Positions 1 to 7,565 of a stretch of DNA of 23,136 bases are shown here, piece by piece (the first letter of the stretch is position 1; the number at the start of each line of letters is the position of its first letter). The notes below the pieces were generated by a model. That model saw only the letters and a program-made list of their open reading frames with translations. It was not told the DNA's origin and ran no database searches. The DNA comes from an uncultured Lachnospiraceae bacterium (GTDB lineage Bacteria > Bacillota > Clostridia > Lachnospirales > Lachnospiraceae). The position numbers were made by a program, and so were the translations under genes. Location: contig CACZTF010000175.1 in assembly GCA_902784025.1 (NCBI GenBank), positions 1 through 23,136 on the forward strand, given 5' to 3'.

Positions 1-417
1 AATATAAAGACTCTTCCTTATCCGGGATTCCCCACGGATATGCAGCCGCAGATCGCCGTAGCGCTTGCTCTTGCAAAGGGTACGAGCATGGTCACGGAGA
101 GTGTTTTTGATAACAGATTCCGGTATGTTGATGAACTTTCACGTATGGGAGGCCATGGCAAAGTAGAAGGAAATACCGTATATATCGATGGTGTCGAGAA
201 ACTTACGGGAGCTCAGGTAAATGCGCCTGACCTGAGAGCCGGAGCGGCCCTGGTGCTTGCAGCACTGGCTGCGGAAGGTTTTTCCGAAATAGAGGACATC
301 GTTTATATCCAGAGAGGATATGAAGACTTTGACGGAAAACTCAGGAGCCTGGGAGCTTCCATAGAAGTTGTTAATGATGAAAGAGAAGCGCAAAAATTCA
401 GGCTGAAGACAGGATAA
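1..417 (+). CDS. murA: UDP-N-acetylglucosamine 1-carboxyvinyltransferase (MurA), C-terminal part
   Basis: The reading frame is open from base 1, so the gene begins outside the window and only about 138 C-terminal residues are visible. It contains the family motif PYPGFPTDMQPQ near the left edge, followed by the conserved R-Y-V-D-E-L segment, the MGGHGKVEGNTVYIDGV stretch and the closing DLRAGAALVLAALAAEG and RGYEDFDGKL motifs of the EPT/MurA fold. MurA transfers enolpyruvate from PEP to UDP-GlcNAc in the cytoplasm, the first committed step of peptidoglycan synthesis. The catalytic cysteine loop and the conserved N-terminal lysine lie upstream and cannot be checked. EPSP synthase (AroA) shares the fold, but these motifs are MurA-specific. 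Firmicutes often carry two copies (murAA, murAB) and this fragment does not tell which one this is. A strong terminator follows 8 bases after the stop codon. Confidence 0.96.
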   Translation, partial: NIKTLPYPGFPTDMQPQIAVALALAKGTSMVTESVFDNRFRYVDELSRMGGHGKVEGNTVYIDGVEKLTGAQVNAPDLRAGAALVLAALAAEGFSEIEDIVYIQRGYEDFDGKLRSLGASIEVVNDEREAQKFRLKTG

Positions 418-425
418 AGATATGC

Positions 426-458
426 GCCGGTTAAGATGATTCTTAATCGGCTTTTTTT
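426..458 (+). terminator. Intrinsic terminator of murA
   Basis: An 11-bp stem (426-436 pairing with 441-451, one G-U pair) closes a 4-base loop and is followed by seven T residues at 452-458. It lies directly after the murA stop codon and separates murA from the two-component genes. Confidence 0.93.
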
Positions 459-501
459 AGATGAATAACCTGTTTAAAAAAAGCAGAAAGCGGGTGGCAT
501 T

Positions 502-2085
502 TTGAAATTAAGAACAAAACTTAAGATAGCCTTTTTTATCATGGCCGCCCTTCCTGTTATCCTGGGAGCTATAGCGATAACGTTTATCGTAAGACATGAG
601 CTGGGCCAGATAAGAAAGACTTACGGTGCGGATTTCAGGCTGTCAGATATGTATTCATCGGGATCACTGCTTGGCAAGATAACCGACACCACATTTGAAA
701 AGGTGGGGGAGATCGCAGATGATTCGCCGGAGCGCTTCTCCGACATGGATTATCTTACGGAACTGGAAAAAGAAGTCAGCGGAAAGCTTTCATATCTGGT
801 CGTAAGACAGGAAAGTGCCGTTTATTATAATTCATCTCCATATACGATCGCCGAGCTGGACAAAATACTGCCGGCAAACGAAACGGTAAGCAATCTTGAC
901 GGAGGCGCTGTATATAAAGGCGGCAGCTATCAGACCATAATAAAGATCACCCCCTTTACCGATCAGGGGAAAGACGGAAGTGTTTTTCTGATAACGCCTC
1001 TTCGTCAGACACTGCCTCAGTTTAAAAGGATAGCGATACAGGTAGTATTGATAATAATCGAGGTTATTGCGTTTACCAGTTTCATCCTTTATCTGTGGCT
1101 GAACAGATCCATAATAAAACCCATAGACAGACTCAGACTGGGAACCCAGAACATCAGGGACGGAAACCTCGATTTTGAGATACGTCAGGATAAAAAGGAC
1201 GAACTGGGAGATCTGTGCCGGGATTTTGAGGAGATGAGATACAGACTGAACAAGTCGGAGAATGAAAAGAAAAAATCCGACGCAGAGGAAAAGGAGCTTA
1301 TAAGAAATATCTCTCACGATCTGAAGACTCCCCTTACTGCCATCAAAGGTTATGTGGAAGGATTGCGGGACGGTATAGCGGATACTCCTGAAAAGCAGCA
1401 GAGATACATTCTTACCATCGCAAACAAGGTAGAAGATATGGACCGGCTCATTGATGAGCTTACACTGTTTTCCAGGCTGGATACTAACAGGATACCTTAT
1501 GATTTTGTGAAGATAAATGTTAAAGATTATTTTGACGACTGTGTAGATGAGATACAGCTGGATCTGGAGTCTATGGACATCATCCTGAAATATAATTTCC
1601 GGGGCGGAGATGACATGTACACCATGGCAGATCCAAACCAGCTCAAAAGGGTGATAAACAATATCGTCAGTAATTCCGTTAAATACCGCCGGGCAGATGT
1701 AAAATGCACTATCTCCATAGAGGTATTTGATGAAGGTGACTATATACATATAGTTATGTCAGATAACGGAAAAGGGATAAACATGAAAGATCTGCCCCGT
1801 ATATTTGACAGATTTTACAGGACGGATGAGTCCAGGACATCGCCGCAGACAGGCAGCGGTATAGGGCTTGCTATAGTTAAAAAGATCATAGACGACCATA
1901 AAGGGCGTATCTGGGTAGATTCGGTCGAAGGAGAGGGTACAACTTTTCATATCAATCTGTTAAGATATAAAGAGGGGATGCAGCTGACGCTGCCGGATAA
2001 TCAGGTTAAGAGCAAACGGAAACGTAAACAGATCAAGAACAAGGGAGGCGACGTACATGAGCAAGGTTCTGATAGTAGAGGATGA
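502..2085 (+). CDS. Membrane sensor histidine kinase (HAMP, HisKA, HATPase_c)
   Basis: A 527-residue sensor kinase. Membrane segments are at about residues 9-30 and 177-200, and an extracytoplasmic sensor region of about 145 residues lies between them. A HAMP linker follows (about 200-252), then a HisKA dimerisation domain with the phospho-accepting His272 in RNISHDLKTPLTAIKGY. The ATP-binding domain has an N box around 386-396 (NNIVSNSVKY), G1 DNGKG at 421-425 and G2 GSGIGLA at 451-457. The last 30 or so residues are a lysine/arginine-rich tail. The TTG start at 502 is the only credible one: an in-frame stop lies at 475-477 and the first internal ATG would cut into membrane helix 1. The 3' end overlaps the response regulator start by 29 bases, so the two are translationally coupled partners. 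Its layout resembles VanS/LisK-type kinases; the signal sensed is unknown. Confidence 0.95.
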   Translation: MKLRTKLKIAFFIMAALPVILGAIAITFIVRHELGQIRKTYGADFRLSDMYSSGSLLGKITDTTFEKVGEIADDSPERFSDMDYLTELEKEVSGKLSYLVVRQESAVYYNSSPYTIAELDKILPANETVSNLDGGAVYKGGSYQTIIKITPFTDQGKDGSVFLITPLRQTLPQFKRIAIQVVLIIIEVIAFTSFILYLWLNRSIIKPIDRLRLGTQNIRDGNLDFEIRQDKKDELGDLCRDFEEMRYRLNKSENEKKKSDAEEKELIRNISHDLKTPLTAIKGYVEGLRDGIADTPEKQQRYILTIANKVEDMDRLIDELTLFSRLDTNRIPYDFVKINVKDYFDDCVDEIQLDLESMDIILKYNFRGGDDMYTMADPNQLKRVINNIVSNSVKYRRADVKCTISIEVFDEGDYIHIVMSDNGKGINMKDLPRIFDRFYRTDESRTSPQTGSGIGLAIVKKIIDDHKGRIWVDSVEGEGTTFHINLLRYKEGMQLTLPDNQVKSKRKRKQIKNKGGDVHEQGSDSRG

Positions 2086-2746
2086 AGAAGCTATAGCAGA
2101 GATCGAAAGAGATTATCTTGAACTTTCAGGGTTTGATGTGACCATAAAAACGGACGGGGACAGCGGTCTGGAGTCGGCACTTAAAGAAGATTATGACATA
2201 ATCATCCTTGATATCATGCTGCCGGGAACTGACGGCTATGAGATATGCAAGCAGGTCAGGAATATAAAGAACATTCCTATAATCATGGTATCTGCAAAAA
2301 AAGAAGATATCGACAAGATACGCGGTCTTGGTACGGGAGCGGATGACTATATGACCAAGCCCTTTTCTCCCAGCGAACTGGTGGCCAGGGTAAAGGCTCA
2401 TCTGGCCAGGTATGAGAGGCTTATCACGGATAATAAGCCGGAAAATGATATCGTGGAGATCCGTGGTATAAAGATAGATAAGACAGCACGTCGTGTTTTT
2501 GTGGAAGGTGATGAAAAGAGTTTTACAACAAAGGAGTTTGATCTTTTAGCCTTTCTTGTAGATCATCCTAATCACGTTTATACAAAAGAAGAGTTGTTCA
2601 GAGAGATCTGGGATATGGATTCTGTCGGTGATATAGCAACGGTAACGGTACACATAAAAAAGATCAGGGAGAAGATAGAGACTGACTCGGCAAAACCCAA
2701 ATACATAGAGACTATATGGGGTGTGGGCTATCGTTTTAAAGGTTGA
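2057..2746 (+). CDS. OmpR/PhoB-family response regulator
   Basis: A 229-residue regulator with an N-terminal receiver domain (about 1-118) and a C-terminal winged-helix DNA-binding domain (about 130-228). The receiver shows the acidic pocket EDE (8-10), phospho-acceptor Asp52 in IIILDIMLPGTDGYE, and the conserved Lys101 in the MTKPF motif. The C-terminal domain has the typical TTKEFDLLAFLVDHPNHVYTKEEL and VGYRFKG elements. It should be phosphorylated by the kinase encoded immediately upstream and bind direct-repeat DNA sites; its targets are unknown. The ribosome binding site AGGGAGG at about 2041-2047 lies inside the kinase gene. Downstream is a convergent lipoprotein gene, with a hairpin only 14 bases after the stop. 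Confidence 0.96.
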   Translation: MSKVLIVEDEEAIAEIERDYLELSGFDVTIKTDGDSGLESALKEDYDIIILDIMLPGTDGYEICKQVRNIKNIPIIMVSAKKEDIDKIRGLGTGADDYMTKPFSPSELVARVKAHLARYERLITDNKPENDIVEIRGIKIDKTARRVFVEGDEKSFTTKEFDLLAFLVDHPNHVYTKEELFREIWDMDSVGDIATVTVHIKKIREKIETDSAKPKYIETIWGVGYRFKG

Positions 2747-2753
2747 TCGGGAC

Positions 2754-2779
2754 AAAAAAATAAGCCCTTAAGGGCTTAT
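2754..2779 (-). terminator. Terminator of the minus-strand lipoprotein gene, containing its stop codon
   Basis: A perfect 20-bp palindrome occupies 2760-2779. On the minus strand it is followed by a run of seven T (A run at 2754-2760 on the plus strand), as expected of an intrinsic terminator. The lipoprotein stop codon (2776-2778) lies inside the stem. It may also slow plus-strand transcription from the response regulator, but there is no T run on that side. Confidence 0.85.
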
Positions 2780-3414
2780 CTGAGATCGATATATACTTCG
2801 TCATCACCATTTCCGTTTTTGAAAAACAGATGGTATCTCAGGGGTGAGTCGGATTCGCCAAGCTCTTTGGGGACCTCAAAGGCTACGTATACAGTGGCGG
2901 TCTTGCCGGCCTCAACATCTACATAGCTTGAGATAGGTTCTTTTTGATATCCTTCGGGATTGTCAGATATATAAGTGGGAAAATAAGAATTGCCGTCCCA
3001 CAGAATCTCAGTATAGATATCGGCTGATTCGTAAGTAATATAGCTTTGCGTATCATAGCCGGTATTTTTTAATGTCAGCTCAAGTTCCAGAAAGCGGCTG
3101 TTACCCGACGCCGTATTAATACGCGCAGAGTAGTCATCATTCGAAGCCTTGGTATTTTTCAGATATTTTTTGATCTCAAGTTTGTTTACGGTTATATCCC
3201 AGCTTACATCTCTCTGGCTTTCCTCAGGAGACTTATAGTGCACTGTTTCGGGATCACTGTATACACTGGTCGTAGGGGGAACGGTGGTGGTTTCTGTCTC
3301 GGTCTGTGTTTCTGACGGATCGGCCGTTGGATCCGTTCCCGTCAGTCCTGAACACCCTGCAAGGCAAAGGACGGATGTGATCGTTGCTGCAGATATCAAA
3401 AAAGTTTTTTTCAT
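2776..3414 (-). CDS. Secreted lipoprotein, DUF4352-like
   Basis: A 212-residue protein with a type II signal peptide: MKKTF start, hydrophobic core and lipobox LAGC with Cys21. A Ser/Thr/Pro/Glu-rich spacer (about 22-60) acts as a flexible tether. The remaining domain (about 72-212) shows a beta-rich immunoglobulin-like pattern: FLELELTLKNTG, then a segment with DGNSYFP, then VDVEAGKTATVYVAFEVPKEL. This matches what I know of DUF4352/telokin-like domains in Firmicute surface lipoproteins. The start has a good ribosome binding site (GGAGAGG on the minus strand). It should sit on the outer face of the membrane; the molecular function is unknown. It converges on the two-component system, which could point to a shared stress or envelope role, but that is inference. 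Confidence 0.85.
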   Translation of the reverse strand: MKKTFLISAATITSVLCLAGCSGLTGTDPTADPSETQTETETTTVPPTTSVYSDPETVHYKSPEESQRDVSWDITVNKLEIKKYLKNTKASNDDYSARINTASGNSRFLELELTLKNTGYDTQSYITYESADIYTEILWDGNSYFPTYISDNPEGYQKEPISSYVDVEAGKTATVYVAFEVPKELGESDSPLRYHLFFKNGNGDDEVYIDLR

Positions 3415-3458
3415 GGGTCCTCTCCGATCATATATGCTTTTTACAAATTACTTTCAGA

Positions 3459-3485
3459 TGAATAGTAACACAAATGATGTGTCAA
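3459..3485 (-). promoter_or_regulatory. Possible promoter of the lipoprotein gene
   Basis: On the minus strand a perfect TTGACA (3480-3485) is followed, with a short 15-base spacer, by TATTCA (3459-3464), about 45 bases before the lipoprotein start codon. The -35 box is consensus but the spacing is below the usual 16-18 bases, so the -10 assignment is uncertain. Confidence 0.4.
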
Positions 3486-3600
3486 TTACAATCATTTATC
3501 TGTATGTTTTACGTATCAAAAAAGTAAGATCAGGATATAACGGACCGTATGAAAAAACATCATTAAGCAATATTCGTTTGCCCGGGTGTGTCCGAAAAGA

Positions 3601-3629
3601 TTGAATGAAAGGTGTTATTTTGCTATAAT
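3601..3629 (+). promoter_or_regulatory. SigA-type promoter with extended -10, upstream of mtnN
   Basis: TTGAAT (3601-3606), a 17-base spacer and a perfect TATAAT (3624-3629) preceded by TG (3621-3622), which makes an extended -10. Transcription would start around 3636, leaving a leader of about 50 bases. This is the best promoter in the window, and no strong terminator is visible on this strand before 18148, so it may feed the whole downstream glycan run. Confidence 0.88.
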
Positions 3630-3688
3630 GATACGGATAATGACATATTAAGAAATAACAGAATGATTAACTTGAAAGGGGGTTCTGT

Positions 3689-4384
3689 ATGATCGGGATC
3701 ATAGGTGCCATGGAAGAGGAGGTTGAGCAGCTCCGCGAGGCCATTGAGGTTGCAGAAAAGAAGGAGAAAGCCGGGATGACTTTTTATTCCGGCAAGCTTG
3801 AGGGGGTTCCCGTTACCATAGTCCGCAGCGGTATCGGCAAAGTGAATGCGGCAGTTTGTGCCCAGATACTTATCGATGACTTTGGTGTTACCTCGATCGT
3901 AAATACCGGGATTGCCGGTTCTCTTAAAGCTGATATAGATATTGCGGATGTGGTCATCTCGGAAGATGCCCTTCATCATGATATGGATGCGGTGGGCTTC
4001 GGTTATCCCAAGGGTCAGATTCCCCGGATGGATGTCCTGTCATTCAAGGCGGATAAGTATCTTATAGAAATGGCGGTAAAGGCGTGCAGAACTGCGGTTC
4101 CGGAATTAGGTGTACATATAGGACGCGTAGTCAGCGGAGACCAGTTTGTATCAGATAAAGACAAAAAAGCTATGATAACGGATACTTTTCACGGATTCTG
4201 TACGGAAATGGAGGGAGCAGCCATCGAACAGGTTGCATATCTGAACAGGCTTCCTTATGTTGTGATAAGGACTATATCTGATAAGGCAGACGATTCTGCA
4301 ACTATGGATTACCCCGCATTTGAAAAAAAGGCGATAGAAAATTCCGTTAAGATCATAAAACAGTTTGTAAAAGAGTTCGGATAA
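3689..4384 (+). CDS. mtnN: 5'-methylthioadenosine/S-adenosylhomocysteine nucleosidase
   Basis: A 231-residue cytoplasmic enzyme (also called Pfs) that hydrolyses methylthioadenosine and S-adenosylhomocysteine to adenine plus the thioribose sugar, in methionine salvage and the activated methyl cycle. It starts with the signature IGIIGAMEEEV, with Glu11 in the place of the proton-relay Glu12 of E. coli. It has IVNTGIAGSL, SGDQF, the substrate-binding TEMEGAAIEQV (Glu175) and catalytic Asp198 in RTISDKAD. Length is normal for the family. A strong ribosome binding site (AAGGGGG) precedes the ATG, with a consensus promoter about 60 bases further up. No methionine gene is adjacent; the next gene is pgi after 45 bases with no terminator. 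Confidence 0.97.
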   Translation: MIGIIGAMEEEVEQLREAIEVAEKKEKAGMTFYSGKLEGVPVTIVRSGIGKVNAAVCAQILIDDFGVTSIVNTGIAGSLKADIDIADVVISEDALHHDMDAVGFGYPKGQIPRMDVLSFKADKYLIEMAVKACRTAVPELGVHIGRVVSGDQFVSDKDKKAMITDTFHGFCTEMEGAAIEQVAYLNRLPYVVIRTISDKADDSATMDYPAFEKKAIENSVKIIKQFVKEFG

Positions 4385-4429
4385 CGATCAGGAACGGAAA
4401 AAAATATTAGTACAGCATGGAGGAGAGAA

Positions 4430-5725
4430 ATGTCAGAGGTTACACTTGATTTTTCTCACAGCTCTGCCTCTGCGGAGGATTTGGAGAAATATAAAGAAAA
4501 GACTATTGAGGCAAGGAAGATCCTGTTAGACGGTACGGGTGCGGGAAATGAGTACCTGGGATGGCTGCGTCTTCCGGTGGAATATGACAGAAAGGAATTT
4601 GCCAGGATAAAAGCTGCTGCAGGTAAGATCCGCGGGGATTCTGAAGCTTTTGTCGTGATAGGGATAGGAGGATCTTATCTGGGAGCGCATGCTGCTATAG
4701 AGTTTCTGTCAGGAACCGTGAAGCATCCCGGAGTTCCTGATATTTACTATACAGGAAATAATTTCAGTACTGACAGTATCATAAGTATTATAGAGGCTAT
4801 AGGAGACAGGGATTTTTCCGTAAATGTGATATCCAAGTCCGGTACGACTACGGAAACGGCGATTGCTTTTCGTATCTTCAAAAAAAAGCTTGAAGAAAAG
4901 TACGGCAAAGAAGGAGCTGCGGACCGTATATTTGCCACTACCGATGCAAAAAAAGGGGCTCTGAAGGCCATGGCAGACGAAAAAGGATATACTACATTTA
5001 CCATTCCCGATGATATCGGAGGGAGATATTCCGTCCTTTCGGCGGTGGGGCTTCTTCCCATAGCTGTAAGCGGAGCCGATATAGATGTGCTCATGCAGGG
5101 AGCTGCCAAAATGATGGAAATATGTGCGGGAAAGGAGTTTGAAGAAAATCCGGCTCTGCAGTATGCAGCCTACAGGCATTTTATGACAGACCTCAAAAAG
5201 ACAGTAGAGGTTTTATGCATATATAATCCCAGCATGGGATCTTTTTCCGACTGGTGGCGTCAGCTTTATGGTGAGTCAGAAGGGAAAGACGGAAAGGGGT
5301 TGTTCCCGGCATGCGTTACATACTCGACGGATCTGCATTCTGTGGGTCAGTTCATACAGGAGGGCAGCCGTATAATGTTTGAGACTATCCTGTATGCGGA
5401 AAATTCCAATAACAGGATAATCATAGAGGCAGATGAAGAGAATGCGGACGGTCTTAATTACCTGGCGGGAAAGACGCTTGCTTTCGTTAATAAATGTGCC
5501 CTTAAAGGAACGGCTGAGGCCCATGAGGCAGGGGGAACGCCGGGGATTTTGATCCGGTTCAGCAAAAAAAATGAGTTTACACTTGGGCAGCTTTTTTACT
5601 TTTTCGAGTTTGCCTGTGGCATCAGCGGATATATGCTGGGAGTAAATCCTTTCGATCAGCCGGGGGTGGAGTTTTACAAAAAAAATATGTTCAGACTGTT
5701 GGGAAAACCCGGATTTGAGGAATAA
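4430..5725 (+). CDS. pgi: Glucose-6-phosphate isomerase
   Basis: A 431-residue enzyme of the short Gram-positive/clostridial type, which interconverts glucose-6-phosphate and fructose-6-phosphate in the cytoplasm. Visible motifs are the sugar-phosphate isomerase (SIS) signatures VIGIGGSYLGAHAAI (76-90) and VNVISKSGTTTETAIAF (131-147), GGRYSVLSAVGLLP (197-210), QLYGES with the base Glu282, DLHSVGQ with His303, and the C-terminal PGVEFYKKNMF carrying the active-site lysine (417 or 418). The protein appears intact. Ribosome binding site GGAGGAG is well placed before the ATG. Its position upstream of nucleotide-sugar genes would fit feeding glucose-6-phosphate (via a phosphoglucomutase not seen here) into dTDP-rhamnose, although the adjacency could be accidental. 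Confidence 0.97.
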   Translation: MSEVTLDFSHSSASAEDLEKYKEKTIEARKILLDGTGAGNEYLGWLRLPVEYDRKEFARIKAAAGKIRGDSEAFVVIGIGGSYLGAHAAIEFLSGTVKHPGVPDIYYTGNNFSTDSIISIIEAIGDRDFSVNVISKSGTTTETAIAFRIFKKKLEEKYGKEGAADRIFATTDAKKGALKAMADEKGYTTFTIPDDIGGRYSVLSAVGLLPIAVSGADIDVLMQGAAKMMEICAGKEFEENPALQYAAYRHFMTDLKKTVEVLCIYNPSMGSFSDWWRQLYGESEGKDGKGLFPACVTYSTDLHSVGQFIQEGSRIMFETILYAENSNNRIIIEADEENADGLNYLAGKTLAFVNKCALKGTAEAHEAGGTPGILIRFSKKNEFTLGQLFYFFEFACGISGYMLGVNPFDQPGVEFYKKNMFRLLGKPGFEE

Positions 5726-5740
5726 CAAAAAAGAAGCATC

Positions 5741-7537
5741 ATGAAAAAGACAGTAAAGACAGCTATAATAAGTACTGCCGTTTTCCTTGTGTCAGCACTT
5801 GCTTTTGTATCATTTGCCGGAAGCACATTTGCAGCAGATGAAAAGCCTAAAGTACATGACTATATTGATTATGAACATGGCGGACCGTTTGTAAAACATA
5901 CGACCGGGAGCGGATTATCAGTGTACAGATATGATCTGCCTGAAGATACTGACGACAAAGATCCTTCTGCAGCAGTTGATAATATATTTTTTTACGGTGT
6001 GTGGGATGTAAGCGGGATAAGTGTCACAGATCATGGTGCGGTCGGAAGTGATAAAGAAGATGACTTTGAAGCCATACAGAAATGTCTTGATATGGCAGGA
6101 GGGAATAACGGGCTTACTGTTGTAAAGGTGCCGGCAGGAACCTATTACATAAGCGGAAACCTTCTCATTTATTCTGATACCTGTCTGTGGCTGGATGATG
6201 ATGCCGTGATCGTCAGAACAGATCAGAACAAGGCTATGCTCACAGGAGGTCTGGAGAGTGAGGCCGGCGGATACGATAATTTTAAAAATATTACGGTATC
6301 CGGAGGAACATGGGACGGAAACAGTTCGGATAAGGTCGCTTCCAGAGCTTTGATGAAGATATTTCATGGCAAAAATGCAGTTTTAAAGGACTGTACGGTA
6401 AAAAATGTATGCTCCAGGCATATGGTCGGCTTCAGTGGTATTGAAAACCTTACGGTTAGTAATGTTACATTTAAAGATCAGTATATTTATACCGGAAGCG
6501 ATAAAGGTGAGGGGTCGGCATATGAGCAGAACATACAGAATGATAATTATAAGTCCATGGAAGCACTCCATATAGATTATATCTCTGCTGACGGAAAAGC
6601 CGAGCCCGGTTCGGTACCGCTTGATGATACGGTGAATCAGAACGTAAAGGTAAAAGGATGTACATTTGATAATGTCATATCCGGAGCCGGCAGTCATTAT
6701 ACCACGGAAGAAGCTCCCCGTAATAAAGGGATCGTAATAACGGGGAACATTTTTAAAAATGTAAATAATACCTGTGTTCATATCTGTAACTATACGGATA
6801 CTGTTATCAAAGATAATAAGATACTGTCCTGTGGTGAAGGTATCCGTACTAATAAATCAACGGGAAACATAACAAATAATATTATAAAGATCAATGCAGA
6901 CACTGTAAAAAAGGATGATGACAGTGGTTCCGGGAGTTCGTTTGGTATTATAGTTTACGACGACAGTAATATTAACGTGACCGGCAACAATATATACGGC
7001 GCTGTGAGATCATCTATCGTATTTACGGGATCTTCTTTGGGATATGTTACAGGAAATACGGTAAAAGGATCAGGAGAACATGGCATATATCTGAAAAATT
7101 CAAGAGTAAACGTCATAAATAATGATGTGGGTTCAAGCGGAAAGAACGGAATACTGCTTAACGCATGTCAGAACGACAGCGAATTCATAAATGTGACGGA
7201 TAACACCGTGACTGATTCGGGAGATAAGGGGATACTGTCCCATATGTCAGACAAGATCAACATAACGGGAAATATCGTCAGTTCCAGCAGTATTCATGGT
7301 ATAAAATCATATCAGACCGATCAAAACAATATAAAAAATAATACAGTGACAGGAAGCGGCAAAACGGGTATAATAGTAAGGAACTGTAAAAATGCGGTTG
7401 TAGAGTACAATACATCCCGATTTAATGCATCAAAAGATATATATATTTATGAAGGAAGCACGGGGGTATGCGCCGGTAATTCCCCGGGAACATCCGGGAT
7501 AAAAATTGAGGATTCCGAGGGATTCAGAGAAAAATGA
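5741..7537 (+). CDS. Secreted right-handed beta-helix protein (pectate-lyase-3/NosD-like)
   Basis: A 598-residue protein with a classical Sec signal peptide (basic MKKTVKT, hydrophobic core, likely cleavage at the STFA/AD region near residue 31). No membrane anchor or sortase motif is seen, so it is probably released or wall-associated. The segment DHGAVGSDKEDDFEAIQKCLD (97-117) followed by VVKVPAGTYYIS is the usual N-terminal cap of pectate-lyase-3/GH28-like beta helices. From about residue 200 to the end it is made of PbH1/NosD-type coils with repeated N-x-x-x-G-N or ITGN elements (VTGNNIYG, VTGNTVKG, ITGNIVSS). Such folds are found in polysaccharide lyases, hydrolases and C5-epimerases. 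Catalytic residues cannot be assigned by eye. It lies 15 bases after pgi with a weak ribosome binding site, and just upstream of glycan genes, suggesting that it acts on the surface polysaccharide; that role is inference. Confidence 0.8.
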   Translation: MKKTVKTAIISTAVFLVSALAFVSFAGSTFAADEKPKVHDYIDYEHGGPFVKHTTGSGLSVYRYDLPEDTDDKDPSAAVDNIFFYGVWDVSGISVTDHGAVGSDKEDDFEAIQKCLDMAGGNNGLTVVKVPAGTYYISGNLLIYSDTCLWLDDDAVIVRTDQNKAMLTGGLESEAGGYDNFKNITVSGGTWDGNSSDKVASRALMKIFHGKNAVLKDCTVKNVCSRHMVGFSGIENLTVSNVTFKDQYIYTGSDKGEGSAYEQNIQNDNYKSMEALHIDYISADGKAEPGSVPLDDTVNQNVKVKGCTFDNVISGAGSHYTTEEAPRNKGIVITGNIFKNVNNTCVHICNYTDTVIKDNKILSCGEGIRTNKSTGNITNNIIKINADTVKKDDDSGSGSSFGIIVYDDSNINVTGNNIYGAVRSSIVFTGSSLGYVTGNTVKGSGEHGIYLKNSRVNVINNDVGSSGKNGILLNACQNDSEFINVTDNTVTDSGDKGILSHMSDKINITGNIVSSSSIHGIKSYQTDQNNIKNNTVTGSGKTGIIVRNCKNAVVEYNTSRFNASKDIYIYEGSTGVCAGNSPGTSGIKIEDSEGFREK

Positions 7538-7565
7538 TCGTTTTGGGAAACAGGAGATGGTATAG

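Noticed and set aside
832..1749. A 305-codon minus-strand open frame inside the histidine kinase gene
   Set aside because: It is a shadow of the kinase, with no recognisable domains and a composition typical of antisense translation; the plus-strand frame has all kinase motifs.
3284..3604. A plus-strand open frame of 106 codons overlapping the lipoprotein gene
   Set aside because: It is antisense to the lipoprotein's signal peptide and promoter region, without a ribosome binding site or a protein-like composition.
3636..3688. SAM or SAH riboswitch in the mtnN leader
   Set aside because: The leader is only about 50 bases after the predicted start, and I see no suitable multi-stem structure or terminator in it.
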